Positions 43,507 to 53,454 of a stretch of DNA of 64,000 nt are shown one piece after another (the first letter of the stretch is position 1; each line of letters starts with the position of its first letter). The stretch is taken from contig CALSOU010000012.1 in the NCBI GenBank assembly GCA_943788055.1, positions 175,968 through 239,967 of the forward strand. Direction: 5' to 3'. This DNA is from an uncultured Saprospiraceae bacterium. Its GTDB lineage: Bacteria; Bacteroidota; Bacteroidia; Chitinophagales; Saprospiraceae. A program made the translations under genes and the position numbers. The notes beneath the pieces were generated by a model, which made no database searches, was not told where the DNA came from, and saw only the letters and a program-made list of their open reading frames with translations.

Positions 43507-44577
43507 TTAGAGTTTGTATTTAGTGTCCATTCTAAAACCAAGTTGCTGAATATTCTCTTCTAAACTATGCACATCTTTTGTCGTTGAATTCAGACTTCGA
43601 CCATATCTTATTCCGCAGTCAATACCAGCTCTCCGATTTAGTTTGTAGACTAACATAGCGGCTAGAGATGCTTGATTTGCAAAGTTTAATCGATAGATAT
43701 CTCCTTTACTTACTACTGCATTGTTTCATCCAGAATTGAACCCTCAAACCAATGGAACAAGTTAATTTGGATACCAGCCTCCATATAAGTATTCCGTCTG
43801 CCAATTGGTTTGCTTACTCCAAGGTAGAGTGGCATGTTAAACTGATTAAGATGCTGATGTCTTGTCCAATTACGATTGACGTTTTCTTCTGATGACATGA
43901 GCTCTGAAGTAGTAATCGTGTCTCCGAAATAGGTGACTTTAATATCTGTCACTATATCCTTTTCGACCGTTTGCGTAAAGTTTTCTTGGTAACTCAATGA
44001 TCGGTTATATCTATTGTATTGTATACCGGATTTTAAGTAAAGAAAGTTTGATATGTTGTATTGGAAAAGTGCTTCATTACTAAATCCTTCAAGAGGATTC
44101 TCCAAATTACTTCTGAGTTGAGCATAATCAGTTTCGTTTATGCTTTTGCTCACCAAGCCGTTACTGAAAGCGAAGACTTCCGACGAAAATTCAAAAGATC
44201 ATTTCGTATGTCTTTTCTACTCTAGTCTTGTAATTACTTGTTGTAATTGTTGATCGGGTCTTCAAGTGTCGTCTCAGTTAGCAGCATATCGACAATTTCT
44301 GATACATCTAGGTCCTTGAAAGTGTTGTATTCGACAGGAGAGATGCCGGGTTTGACTCTTTTAATAGATGGAGTAATTGCGCATCAGTTAGAACTGCCTT
44401 TGATTTTGAAAGTGGCTTACGACTGTTCTCTTTTCTCCTGTAATTAGGACCTTTTACTGCTTCAATGTTGGTAGGATTGTCGTAGAAGTTGAAGGCATCA
44501 GGATATCTTGACTCTAAATCTGATTTGATCTTAGCAAGATATGCGTCACGATCTTTAATCAATTGCTCCCTCTTCAT
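43507..44577 (-). pseudogene. Unknown protein with porin-like C-terminal half, multiply frameshifted
   Basis: From the ATG at 44577 the frame encodes a charged N-terminal part (MKREQLIKDRDAYLAKI), then shifts near 44375-44390 into KRVKPGISPVEYNTFKDLDVSEIVDMLL. After a break near 44234 another frame runs through EMIFEFSSEVFAF (one-base insertion near 44205). A beta-rich region follows (YLKSGIQYNRYNRS, QFNMPLYLGVSKPIGRRNTYMEAGIQINLF). It stops at 43713, where one base is missing, and resumes to the TAA at 43507. The second half alternates hydrophobic and polar residues as in an outer-membrane beta barrel. It could be one gene or two adjacent wrecks. The family is not recognised. Confidence 0.55.
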
Positions 44578-44836
44578 ATGCGAATGTTTTGTTTATTATA
44601 CTGTAACTCAAAATGGTCGAGATCATTGTGGATTTACTTGTTTCCACTTCTAGTCAAATATAAAATACAGGATTTTTCTCAGAAGTTCAAGTGATCGCGG
44701 TCGAAATGCTCGATTTACTTAATGGAAGGGTTCTATCTTTCTATCTGACAATCGGTCTATATTTTTCAAAAACTAGGCATCAAAAAATATGTTCTATTTT
44801 TAATATTTATCAAGTGCATATTGCTTTTTTTATTAC

Positions 44837-44844
44837 TACTTTTG
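44837..44844 (+). promoter_or_regulatory. -7 element before a small membrane protein gene
   Basis: TACTTTTG, an exact TAnnTTTG match, 42 nt before the ATG at 44886. A TTG lies only 13 nt upstream, too near for the standard -33 spacing. Confidence 0.4.
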
Positions 44845-44885
44845 TGCACGAACTAAAAAACCCCCGTCAAGATAATTATAATATA

Positions 44886-45041
44886 ATGAGCGAAGCAAAA
44901 AAATCAAAAGGATTATACTGGATCATATCTTTAGTTTCATTGATCGTTATGGTTGGTTTTCTACTTATAAAACCTGAGTGGTTTTGGGTTTGTCTTCCAT
45001 TCTTCTTGACATCCACTGTTTTGGCCATGGATATCATGTAA
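44886..45041 (+). CDS. Small two-helix membrane protein (51 aa)
   Basis: MSEAKKSKGLYWIISLVSL opens a 51-residue protein with a basic N-terminus and two hydrophobic helices separated by KPEWFW. The open frame continues 65 codons upstream, but that part is not protein-like, and the -7 element at 44837-44844 lies inside it. I do not recognise the family. The stretch 45042-45320 after it holds no feature I can name. Confidence 0.5.
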   Translation: MSEAKKSKGLYWIISLVSLIVMVGFLLIKPEWFWVCLPFFLTSTVLAMDIM

Positions 45042-45320
45042 GATAATACTATCTGTATTCTTTTAACTTTCCATGAGTTCCGTTGTAGGAGCTCCTTTTC
45101 CATTCTGTTGTTTATTGTTTTTGAGCTTCGTGCTAGAACTTGATTCGTCGATCATGAATACATCACTCTTGATCTAATTACGCTAGCTTCTCAACTTATT
45201 ATTGCAACCAAGCAGTCATTTTTTACTTTTCACTCTATTATCCCTACGATTATTGTTGTTTTTTATTAGCTTAGACTTTTTGTCATTCAATGCTTTTGTT
45301 AGCAGAAATAGTAAGTTTAC

Positions 45321-48300
45321 ATGGAACAAGTCTTTAAAAAAATTTTGGTTTTTGCATTCTTAACGTTATTATGTGGAGGAGCTTCATTCTCCCAAAATTT
45401 AGATTCAGAACTTCTTGAATCATTCAATGCTAGAAACATCGGTCCTGCAGGAATGAGCGGTAGAATAACTGCAATTGATGTTAATCCTAGAAATGATGAT
45501 CATATTTATGTAGGATCTGCAAGTGGCGGTGTATGGGAATCCAAAAATGGCGGCATCTCATGGGAACCGATATTTGACGAAACTGCTGTGCTTTCAATCG
45601 GAGCGATAGAAATAAATGCCTCCAATCCGGCTGAAATATGGGTTGGTACTGGCGAAGGAAATCCTAGGAATTCACATAATTCTGGTGCAGGCATTTTCTT
45701 CAGTAATGATGCTGGTAATTCATGGACATTCAAGGGTTTAAAAGAAACGAGATTAATTCATCGTATAATCGTTGATCCTACAAATTCCAAAAATATTTAC
45801 GTAGGCGCTTTGGGAAATGCATGGGGTGCAAGTCCTGATCGTGGTGTTTTTCGCTCTACTGATGGCGGCGAAACGTGGGCAAAATCTTTGTATATCAATG
45901 AGGAAACTGGTGTTGCCGATATGGTCATGGACCCTTCCAATCCGAAAAAGATTATTGCAGCTTTATGGGAATTTGGGCGTAAGCCATGGACATTTAACTC
46001 AGGAGGTGAAGGCTCAGGAATGTATATAACCTATGATGGTGGTGATAACTGGGAAGAAATAACGGAAGAGGAAGGTCTACCAGAGGGAGATTTGGGGCGA
46101 ATAGGACTTGCTTTTGCAACCAACAAACCGAATATAGTCTATGCGCTAGTAGAAGCAACTGAAAACGGACTTTATAAGTCTACAGATGGCGGGGCAAATT
46201 GGGTTTTGGTTTCGACGGAGAACATCGGAAACAGACCATTTTATTATGCAGAACTGTATGTAGACCCTCAAAATGAGAATAGAATTTATAATGTATATAC
46301 GTATTTATCCAAGAGTGAAGACGGCGGAAAAACATTCAGACAAATAGCTGATTATGGTAATGATGTGCATCCTGATCATCACGCCTTTTGGATCCATCCA
46401 ACAAACCCAGACTATCTAATTGATGGAAATGACGGTGGACTAAATATTAGTCGAGATGGAGGAGAGACATGGAGATTTATTACAAATATCCCAGTAGGAC
46501 AGTTTTATCATGTAAATTACGATTTAGACTTCCCATATAATGTATACGGTGGTATGCAAGATAATGGTAGTTGGGGTGGTCCGCACACAGTTTTTAGGAG
46601 AGGAGGCATTAACAACTATGATTGGCAAGAACTCTTTTTTGGAGATGGCTTCGATGTAGTACCTGATGCAACGAACTCTCGCTATGGTTATGCTATGTCG
46701 CAAGGAGGGAATGTAGCTAGGTATGACCGAGAAACTGGCCGAACTCAAATGGTCAAACCAGTGCATCCCGATGGAATTCCACTTAGATTTAACTGGAATG
46801 CGGCAATTTCACAAGATCCTTTTGATCCATGTGGCTTGTATTTTGGAAGCCAGTTTGTACATTACAGTAGTGATTGCGGTGTTAGCTGGGATGTCATTTC
46901 TCCAGACTTAACAACGAATGATACGACTAAGCAAAAACAAGATATAAGTGGTGGTCTAACGATTGATGCGACGAATGCTGAAAACTATACCACGTTGATT
47001 TCGGTTGCTCCGAGTCCAGTTGATCAATCTGTCGTATGGGCTAGTTCAGATGATGGACGATTACACATCACTAGAGACTCTGGAAAGACATGGGTCGATG
47101 TTTCGTCGAGATTAACCGGAATGCCAAAAGGTGCATGGCTTCCACAGATTGAGGTTTCAGCTAAGAATGTTGGTGAAGCTTTTGTTGTAGCTAATGACTA
47201 TCGAAGAAATAATTGGAAAGCATATGCTTTTCATACTACTGATTATGGTCAGTCATGGAAGCAGATTATAGATGATAGTAAAATTGGGAGTTTTATATGT
47301 TCAATAGTTCAAGACGAAGAAGCAGAGAATTTGCTTTTTGCAGGAGCGGATAATGGTTTATATGTTTCGATTGACAAAGGTATGAATTGGACTAAATGGT
47401 CGGATGACGTGCCTCCAGTTCAGATTAGAGATATTAAAATTCACCCTTCGGAACATGATTTGATACTAGGTACTTTTGGACGAGCACTCTGGGTGGTGGA
47501 TGATATAAGACCTCTACAAGCTCTTGCAAAGGATAAGGATCTGATTAAACAGGAATTTACTTTATTGCCAAGTCCTGCAGGAATTCAAATAGTAACGGCA
47601 TCTTATCAAGGAGTACGTTTCGGTGGTCAAGGTGATTTCCGAGCTCCGACAAAACGTATGTCTGCGCGGATCAATTATTATATTCCTAAATTAGCCGATA
47701 AGGAGGATGAAGATGTTGAGCCGAAGAAAGATATGAAGGACAAGAAAAAGTCCAAAAAGAAGAAGTCTAAACAGGCTAAAAAGAAGTCAGAAAAGCAACA
47801 ATCTGATGCCGAAGTTGCTGTGAAAGATACATTGCAAGAAAAGGATTACGATAATAAGATTCGTTATTATGTGCTTGATCAAAAAGGTGACACTTTGAGA
47901 ACACAATCGGTAAAAGCGAAAGAGGGTTTTAATTATTTTGGATGGAGAATGGATATGAAAGGCGTTGATTGGCCTAGTGTTCGCGATCGGAAACGAGATG
48001 CAGATTCCGAACCAGGAGGTCCAGACGTTCTACCTGGATCATATAAGCTGGTTGCGACATACAAACAGCATAAAGACTCCATTATGGTAACAGTTAAGTC
48101 TGATCCGAGACTTGAAGTTGACAATGCAAAGGCAAGTGCCCTTGTAAATCGATACCAGGAGTTTAGTCAGCGAGTTGAAGCTGGCAGCTAGTGCTTTGGA
48201 TATGCTAAAAGCTGCTAAGAAGACTGTGCAGACTTTGGAAGGATTAAGTTTTGGCTTGGAAGATGATGCCAAGGAGGAATTAGATTCTCTGAATACGGAA

Positions 48301-48598
48301 ATGTTTAAGCAAGTTCAAGAACTGATCGAATTGTATGTTATGCCTGAAGGCTTAAAAGGAATTCAACGAAATCCCAAAAAGCTTAATAGCCAATTGGGCA
48401 CAGCGTCATGGTATCTAGGATCTAGGTGGGATGAAGTAGGAGAAAATACGGAGAATATTCTGCGCACAAACATCAGACGCAGTTGAAGAGACCGTCGCTA
48501 AGGTCAATGAATTCCTCACTGGACCATTTGCAGAATACCAAGAAAAAGTGGAATCTCTGGAGTTCGACCTGTTTAAGAAAATGAAAGAAGAAAAGTAA
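45321..48598 (+). pseudogene. Large Asp-box (BNR/VPS10-like) propeller protein, frameshifted near the 3' end
   Basis: An exported protein of about 1090 residues. The N-terminal two thirds contain about eleven Asp-box repeats of the type S-x-D-x-G-x-x-W (SKNGGISW, STDGGETW, SEDGGKTF, SRDGGETW, TRDSGKTW and others), predicting a sialidase/sortilin-like beta-propeller. A lysine-rich stretch (KKDMKDKKKSKKKKSKQ) follows near residue 810. The frame breaks at about 48178-48182 (TAG) and again at about 48456-48462. Removing one base at each site gives a continuous C-terminus with QRVELAASALDML and PFAEYQEKVESLEF, typical of this Bacteroidota family. The first 956 codons are intact and may yield a nearly full product. 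Target unknown. Confidence 0.8.
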
Positions 48599-48696
48599 GA
48601 ACGGAATTTCATGTTGCTATTAAGAAAAGCTTAAGTCGACTTAGGATTTAAATCTTTTTGCTTAGTAATGCGTTCTTTTGATGTTATCGTGAAATT

Positions 48697-49362
48697 ATGA
48701 AGATATCTAGATTTTTATTTCTTGCTGCATTTGTAGCTTTAGTCAGCACTAGTTTTTCGCAAAAGCCTAGTTTAACACTTGCTTTATTGAAATATCAGGG
48801 TGGTGGAGATTGGTACGCAAATCCGACTGCCATACCGAATCTGGCGAAGTTTTGTAATAATCAGATAGGAACAGATTTTGACTCAGATTATGCAACGGTT
48901 GAAGTCGGATCGGTTGAACTTTTCCAATACCCATTTTTGCATATGACGGGACATGGAAATGTTATCTTTTCCGATCTAGAGGCAGAAAATTTAAGAAATT
49001 ACTTGATTGGTGGCGGGTTCTTACATATAGACGATAATTTCGGTATGGATCCATATGTCAGAGTGGCAATGAAGAAGGTATTCCCCGAGCTTGAGTTTAT
49101 TGAATTACCTTTTGAGCATCCTATCTATAATCAGAATTTTGAATTTAAAACCGGCTTACCAAAAATTCATAAACATGATGATAAGCCTGCTCAAGGTTTT
49201 GGACTACTTTGGGAAGGCAGAGTGGTTTGTTTTTACAGCTTTGAGTCGGATCTCGGTGACGGATGGGAAGATCAAGAAGTTCATAATGATCCACAAGAAA
49301 TTCGTCTTAAAGCCCTACGCATGGGAGCTAATCTTATACAGTACGTTTTTACAGAGTCCTAG
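48697..49362 (+). CDS. DUF4159 domain protein, exported
   Basis: A 221-residue protein with a signal peptide (ending TSFSQ). The mature part matches the DUF4159 family (LALLKYQGGGDWYANPTAIPNLAKFCN, YLIGGGFLHIDDNFG, LRMGANLIQYVFTE), which resembles a glutamine-amidotransferase-like fold without proven activity. It is often found next to rsmE in Bacteroidota, as here, with a DsbA-like gene between. Function unknown. Confidence 0.85.
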   Translation: MKISRFLFLAAFVALVSTSFSQKPSLTLALLKYQGGGDWYANPTAIPNLAKFCNNQIGTDFDSDYATVEVGSVELFQYPFLHMTGHGNVIFSDLEAENLRNYLIGGGFLHIDDNFGMDPYVRVAMKKVFPELEFIELPFEHPIYNQNFEFKTGLPKIHKHDDKPAQGFGLLWEGRVVCFYSFESDLGDGWEDQEVHNDPQEIRLKALRMGANLIQYVFTES

Positions 49363-49376
49363 AAAATTTTCAATAC

Positions 49377-50006
49377 ATGCTTTTACATTATTTTTATGAC
49401 CCGCTCTGTAGCTGGTGTTATGGTTTTTCGCCTGTTATCAAGGCATTTCAAGAGAAGTATAAATCGGAAATGGATTTCGAGATTATTTCTGGTGGGATGG
49501 TAAAAGGAGAAAGTGAAAGACCGATTGGTGACTTAGCTCATTTTCTAAAAGATGCTCATAAGCGAATTGAAGATACTTCAGGTGTTAAGTTTGGTCCTAG
49601 ATTTATAGATCTAATGGAGGAAGGAACTACAGTTTTTAGCTCGATTCCAGGTGCTGTTGCATTGAGTGTATTTAAATCCTTTGACGAAGAAAAAGCAATT
49701 TCGTATGCTTCAGATATTCAATATGCGATTTATTACGATGGGATTGACCCAAATAACGAAGAAGCATACGCTCAACTGGCTTCAAAGTATGAAATTTCCG
49801 TTGATGAATTCTTAAGCCGGATGGGTCAAGATGCATATCGGAAGGATGCTTACGATGATTTTAGCGTAGCTCAACAATTTGGAATAAAAGGCTATCCCAG
49901 CACTGTACTTTTTGCTAAAGACGAATACTTTTTGCTGAATAGAGGTTTTACGAAACTAGAAAATCTAGAAAAAACGCTTAAATCCGTCAAAAGTAGCATT
50001 AAGTAA
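49377..50006 (+). CDS. DsbA-like thioredoxin-fold oxidoreductase (FrnE type)
   Basis: A 209-residue cytosolic protein, no signal peptide. The active site is CSWC in YDPLCSWCYGF at residues 11-14, and the cis-Pro loop is GIKGYPSTVLF. The helical insert between them is as in FrnE/2-hydroxychromene-2-carboxylate isomerase-like proteins. Thiol-disulfide exchange is the likely activity. It starts 14 bp after the DUF4159 stop. Confidence 0.87.
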   Translation: MLLHYFYDPLCSWCYGFSPVIKAFQEKYKSEMDFEIISGGMVKGESERPIGDLAHFLKDAHKRIEDTSGVKFGPRFIDLMEEGTTVFSSIPGAVALSVFKSFDEEKAISYASDIQYAIYYDGIDPNNEEAYAQLASKYEISVDEFLSRMGQDAYRKDAYDDFSVAQQFGIKGYPSTVLFAKDEYFLLNRGFTKLENLEKTLKSVKSSIK

Positions 50007-50012
50007 TACTTT

Positions 50013-50747
50013 TTAAGATTCAGAATCTTGCTGATAGATCGCATGGACAGTTGACACTGAAAATATCCCTGCTGTTTCTGTGCGCAGTCGTTCAGAACCA
50101 AGATGAACCGGTATAAAACCTTCCTTGATCGCAGCTTCAACTTCATCTTCTCTGAATCCTCCTTCGGGTCCTATTGCGATCGTTATTTCTAAATCACTGA
50201 GAGACTTTTCTTGACTTTTTAGCTTAGTTAATGCTTCTGCTAACGAAATGGATTTATCATGCAAAGTGGCGATGTATCTATTTCCAATTGTCTTTTTGAT
50301 CCACTTATCAAAATTTTCAAGTGCAGGAATACTTGGTTTTGTTGCTTTTAGACTCTGCTTCATGGCAGAGGTAGCAATTCGTTGAAGTCGATCAAACTTG
50401 ACGTTTTTTCGTTCGCTATGTTTACATTTAATGCAATGGAAGCTTACAATACCTAGCTCTGTACTTTTCTCCAAAAGCCATTCGATTCGATCGATATTTT
50501 TCGTTGGTGCCACTGCTAGATGAATCTGCGGATATTTGGTTACTTTCGAAGTTTTAGTACTCCACTCAACTACGGCGTGTTTTTTGTTCTGGGAAACTAT
50601 AACACCCTGATATATAGATCCTTTTCCATCTGTGAAGAATATTTCACCACCTGTTTGTTTCCTCAAGGCATGTTGAATGTGCCGAAGTTCATCAGATTGA
50701 AAGATTGCTTGATTAGCTTGAATATTTTCGGTATAGAAAAGAACCAT
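50013..50747 (-). CDS. rsmE: 16S rRNA (uracil1498-N3)-methyltransferase
   Basis: Methylates U1498 of 16S rRNA. The 244-residue SPOUT-fold enzyme has AIGPEGGF and LGSERLRTETA, which build the SAM-binding knot, and an N-terminal PUA-like part. KNIDRIEWLLEKSTELGI is also family-typical. It converges on the DsbA-like gene with 6 bp between stops. Confidence 0.93.
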   Translation of the reverse strand: MVLFYTENIQANQAIFQSDELRHIQHALRKQTGGEIFFTDGKGSIYQGVIVSQNKKHAVVEWSTKTSKVTKYPQIHLAVAPTKNIDRIEWLLEKSTELGIVSFHCIKCKHSERKNVKFDRLQRIATSAMKQSLKATKPSIPALENFDKWIKKTIGNRYIATLHDKSISLAEALTKLKSQEKSLSDLEITIAIGPEGGFREDEVEAAIKEGFIPVHLGSERLRTETAGIFSVSTVHAIYQQDSES

Positions 50748-50985
50748 TTGTGCTTATTATCAATTATGCTATATGATTTCGTTTATCTTGTACACTCAAA
50801 GGTGCGAGTTTTTTGATGATTGCATGGACGATTATACAAGTACTTTGATAGAGAGCTTAGGATTCCCTTTGCAATTAAATGCATTTGGTCGAAAGTAAGG
50901 CAGAAATTGTATAAATTTTGAGAGTCCTCACGTTAGTTATTTTGTAGGACATAATCGGGAAGGATAAAGGCATTTAAAAACAATT
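50748..50985. other. Intergenic region between rsmE and rseP
   Basis: No protein-like frame and no strong hairpin. The rseP promoter begins at its right end. Confidence 0.4.
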
Positions 50986-51013
50986 TTGATTACTAAATGA
51001 TTAACTACCTTTG
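50986..51013 (+). promoter_or_regulatory. Promoter of rseP
   Basis: TTG (50986-50988), a gap of 17 nt, TACCTTTG (51006-51013): an exact match to the Bacteroidota consensus. Transcription should start near 51020, giving a leader of about 59 nt. Confidence 0.8.
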
Positions 51014-51047
51014 CGGCTAGCAATAAAAACCTTCATATTGATTCATC

Positions 51048-51062
51048 GAGGTAGCATACCTC
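51048..51062 (+). other. Small hairpin in the rseP leader
   Basis: GAGGTA (51048-51053), loop GCA, TACCTC (51057-51062), a perfect 6-bp stem 16 nt before the ATG. It covers the region where a ribosome would bind and might tune translation; this is inference. Confidence 0.45.
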
Positions 51063-51078
51063 CACAACATATATTTTA

Positions 51079-52446
51079 ATGGATTTTTTGATCAAATTGT
51101 TACAAGTAATTCTCAGTCTTTCGATTCTTGTAGTTCTACATGAGGGTGGACACTTTCTACCTGCCAAGTGGTTCAAGACAAGAGTAGAGAAATTCTACTT
51201 GTTTTTCAATCCAGGTTTTGAATTGTTCAAAAAGAAGATTGGAGAAACGGAGTACGGAATTGGCTGGTTACCTTTCGGAGGGTACGTGAAGATCGCTGGA
51301 ATGATCGATGAAAGTTTTGATAAGGAGCAGATGCAAGGAGAACCGCAACCTTGGGAATTTAGATCAAAGCCAGCGTGGCAAAGATTCATCATAATGGTAG
51401 GAGGTGTCACAGTCAATTTGATATTGGGTGTACTTCTTTTTATCATGATCTATGGAGTATATGGAGTTACCTATATCGATAATGCCTCAGTGACAAACGG
51501 AATTTATGTTGACTCAATAGGTTACGATATAGGTTTGAGAACAGGCGATAAAGTTCTGAAGTACGGAGACACCGAATTTACGAAGTTTTCACCTGGTGCT
51601 GTTATCTCAGCTATAGTAATTGACAGCGAGGATAATATCACTGTTGAACGTGATGGAAAAGAACTTGTAATTCCCGTTGATCCTAAATTTACAGCAGTAC
51701 TTAGTGGTCAAAAAATGAAGAGTTCTGTATTTTTTGAGGCGAGGACTCCTTATGAAGTAAGTTCGGTAAGTAAAGCGAGAAAGATATTAGGGCTCGTACC
51801 CAAAGGGGAAGACGGCCCTGCAGCAAAAGCCGGTATTGAGCCAGGAGATAAGATTATTTCCCTCAACAACCAAGAGATACAATACTACGACCAGACGATG
51901 GATATTGTTCGTACACATCGAAATCAAGAGATTCCGATAACTGTTTTGCGAAATGGTCAGGTACTCCAAAAGATGATTACTCCAGACGAGAATGGCATGC
52001 TTGGTGTACGACGCGAAGCGACGAGCAAGTACTTTGAAACTAAAACCCAAGATTATACTTGGGCCGAGGCAATTCCTGCCGGATGGGATAAAGCGACAGG
52101 TTTCCTTGCAGGTCAGGGAAAAGCTTTCAAGAAAATGTTCACAGGTGAAATCAAGGCGAAAGATAGTCTAGGGTCAATTATTTCGATTGGTAATCTATTC
52201 CCTAGTAGTTGGAACTGGCGATCTTTTTGGAATTTGACGGCTATGTTATCGTTGATTCTAGGAGTAATGAATCTACTTCCTATTCCGGCACTTGATGGAG
52301 GCTATATCGTTTTCTTGTTATGGGAAATGATCAGTGGAAGAAAGGTTTCCGATCGTACGATGGAGATAGCAAACACAATTGGATTTTTCTTATTAATCGG
52401 ACTTATGATTTTCGCATTAGGTCTTGACATTTCTAGATTATTTTAA
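51079..52446 (+). CDS. rseP: Site-2 intramembrane metalloprotease RseP
   Basis: A 455-residue intramembrane zinc protease that cuts anti-sigma factors in related systems. The HExxH zinc motif is HEGGH at residues 21-25 in the first helix and the third-ligand LDGG lies near 405 (IPALDGGYIVFLL). Two PDZ domains lie between: one region around VDSIGYDIGLRTGDKVLKY and one around PAAKAGIEPGDKIISL. It overlaps hscB by one base (TAATG), which couples the two. Confidence 0.94.
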   Translation: MDFLIKLLQVILSLSILVVLHEGGHFLPAKWFKTRVEKFYLFFNPGFELFKKKIGETEYGIGWLPFGGYVKIAGMIDESFDKEQMQGEPQPWEFRSKPAWQRFIIMVGGVTVNLILGVLLFIMIYGVYGVTYIDNASVTNGIYVDSIGYDIGLRTGDKVLKYGDTEFTKFSPGAVISAIVIDSEDNITVERDGKELVIPVDPKFTAVLSGQKMKSSVFFEARTPYEVSSVSKARKILGLVPKGEDGPAAKAGIEPGDKIISLNNQEIQYYDQTMDIVRTHRNQEIPITVLRNGQVLQKMITPDENGMLGVRREATSKYFETKTQDYTWAEAIPAGWDKATGFLAGQGKAFKKMFTGEIKAKDSLGSIISIGNLFPSSWNWRSFWNLTAMLSLILGVMNLLPIPALDGGYIVFLLWEMISGRKVSDRTMEIANTIGFFLLIGLMIFALGLDISRLF

Positions 52447-52958
52447 TGAGTTTCTTTGAATTCTACGATCTAAAGCCAAGTTTCTATGTTGACGAAGCCG
52501 CCTTGAAGCAGGCTTACTACCAGAAAATGCGCGAATTCCATCCCGACATGCACGTGGGTGCAGATGAAAGTAAGAAGGCTGAGATACTCCAACTTAGTAG
52601 TAAGAACAATGACGCTTATAAAACACTTAGAGATTTCCATAAGCGACTTTCCTACATTATCAAAAATTATGGTGAGGATGTGTCCAAAGAAATTGATAAG
52701 ATGTTTCTGATGGAAACGATGGATATTAACGAAGAAGTCATGGAACTTCAGATGGATCATACGATTGAAGGAGAACAGACTTTGAAGGCCAAAATATTAT
52801 ATCAAGAGACTATGTTACTGAATGAGATTGAAGCATCATTGAAGGAGCATACTGCTGGCGAAGATTTTGATCAAGACGTTCTAGCAAAAGTTCAAGACTA
52901 CCTAATGAAACGAAGCTATTTGCAAAGATTAGCTACTAATTGCGAGAAGCAGGATTAA
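52446..52958 (+). CDS. hscB: Fe-S cluster co-chaperone HscB-like J protein
   Basis: A 170-residue J-domain protein. The HPD motif that activates Hsp70 is at residues 32-34 in MREFHPDMH. The C-terminal three-helix bundle (EIDKMFLMETMDINEEVMEL) matches HscB, which delivers IscU to HscA. No HscA or Isc genes are nearby; a HesB/IscA gene lies 10 kb away. Translation is coupled to rseP. Confidence 0.85.
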   Translation: MSFFEFYDLKPSFYVDEAALKQAYYQKMREFHPDMHVGADESKKAEILQLSSKNNDAYKTLRDFHKRLSYIIKNYGEDVSKEIDKMFLMETMDINEEVMELQMDHTIEGEQTLKAKILYQETMLLNEIEASLKEHTAGEDFDQDVLAKVQDYLMKRSYLQRLATNCEKQD

Positions 52959-53009
52959 TATCTACACTTTGTTTGGTCCGTAGTTGGAATAAGTTCTTAC
53001 AATAGAATG

Positions 53010-53040
53010 TTGAATATTTGTTTAAAAAGATTTATGTTTG
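53010..53040 (+). promoter_or_regulatory. Promoter of tRNA-Leu
   Basis: TTG (53010-53012), a gap of 20 nt, TATGTTTG (53033-53040): exact Bacteroidota consensus. Transcription starts about 43 nt before the tRNA. Confidence 0.75.
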
Positions 53041-53089
53041 CCGCTCTCAAAAATCGGGCTATAGAAGTTCGATGAATTTAGGTAAGAAT

Positions 53090-53170
53090 GCCTCGGTGGC
53101 GGAACTGGTAGACGCGCTGGATTCAAAATCCAGTTCCTTTGGAGTGGGGGTTCGATTCCCCCCCGGGGTA
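53090..53170 (+). tRNA. tRNA-Leu (CAA)
   Basis: Acceptor GCCTCGG (53090-53096) pairs with CCGGGGT, discriminator A at 53170. The anticodon stem CTGGA/TCCAG holds loop TTCAAAA, with anticodon CAA at 53124-53126. A short variable arm (TTCC-TTT-GGAG) and T-stem GGGGG/CCCCC follow, with T-loop TTCGATT. CCA is not encoded. Open frames across it on both strands are shadows. Confidence 0.96.
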
Positions 53171-53173
53171 CTT

Positions 53174-53212
53174 AAAAAGAGCAAGATGACATTTGTCATG
53201 TTGCTCTTTTTT
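53174..53212 (+). terminator. Terminator after tRNA-Leu
   Basis: AAAAAGAGCAA plus ATGACA pairs with TGTCAT plus TTGCTCTTTTT around a TT loop, ending in a T run. It lies 4 nt after the tRNA. Confidence 0.85.
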
Positions 53213-53454
53213 CGTTTACCCAAAGGGGAATCGAACGCTAGGCTCATCTGCTCGCGGGGGGCTCGCAGTTCGCGCTCGGGCACGATAAATATATGATGCT
53301 GTCTATTGATTTTGGACATATTTGGTCATAGACGACTTAAAAAAACACAGCAATAGTAGCGCTCTTGCGAGTATTTTTAAGGAAGTATATGTTCAAAGAA
53401 GACAAAATAAATCAGGTGATTATTTGTTTATTGTGTGTAGATGGACTTGCGGTC

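Noticed and set aside
53059..53319. 86-residue minus-strand frame across tRNA-Leu and its terminator
   Set aside because: It is the complement of the tRNA and terminator and has no protein-like character outside them; a well-known false call.
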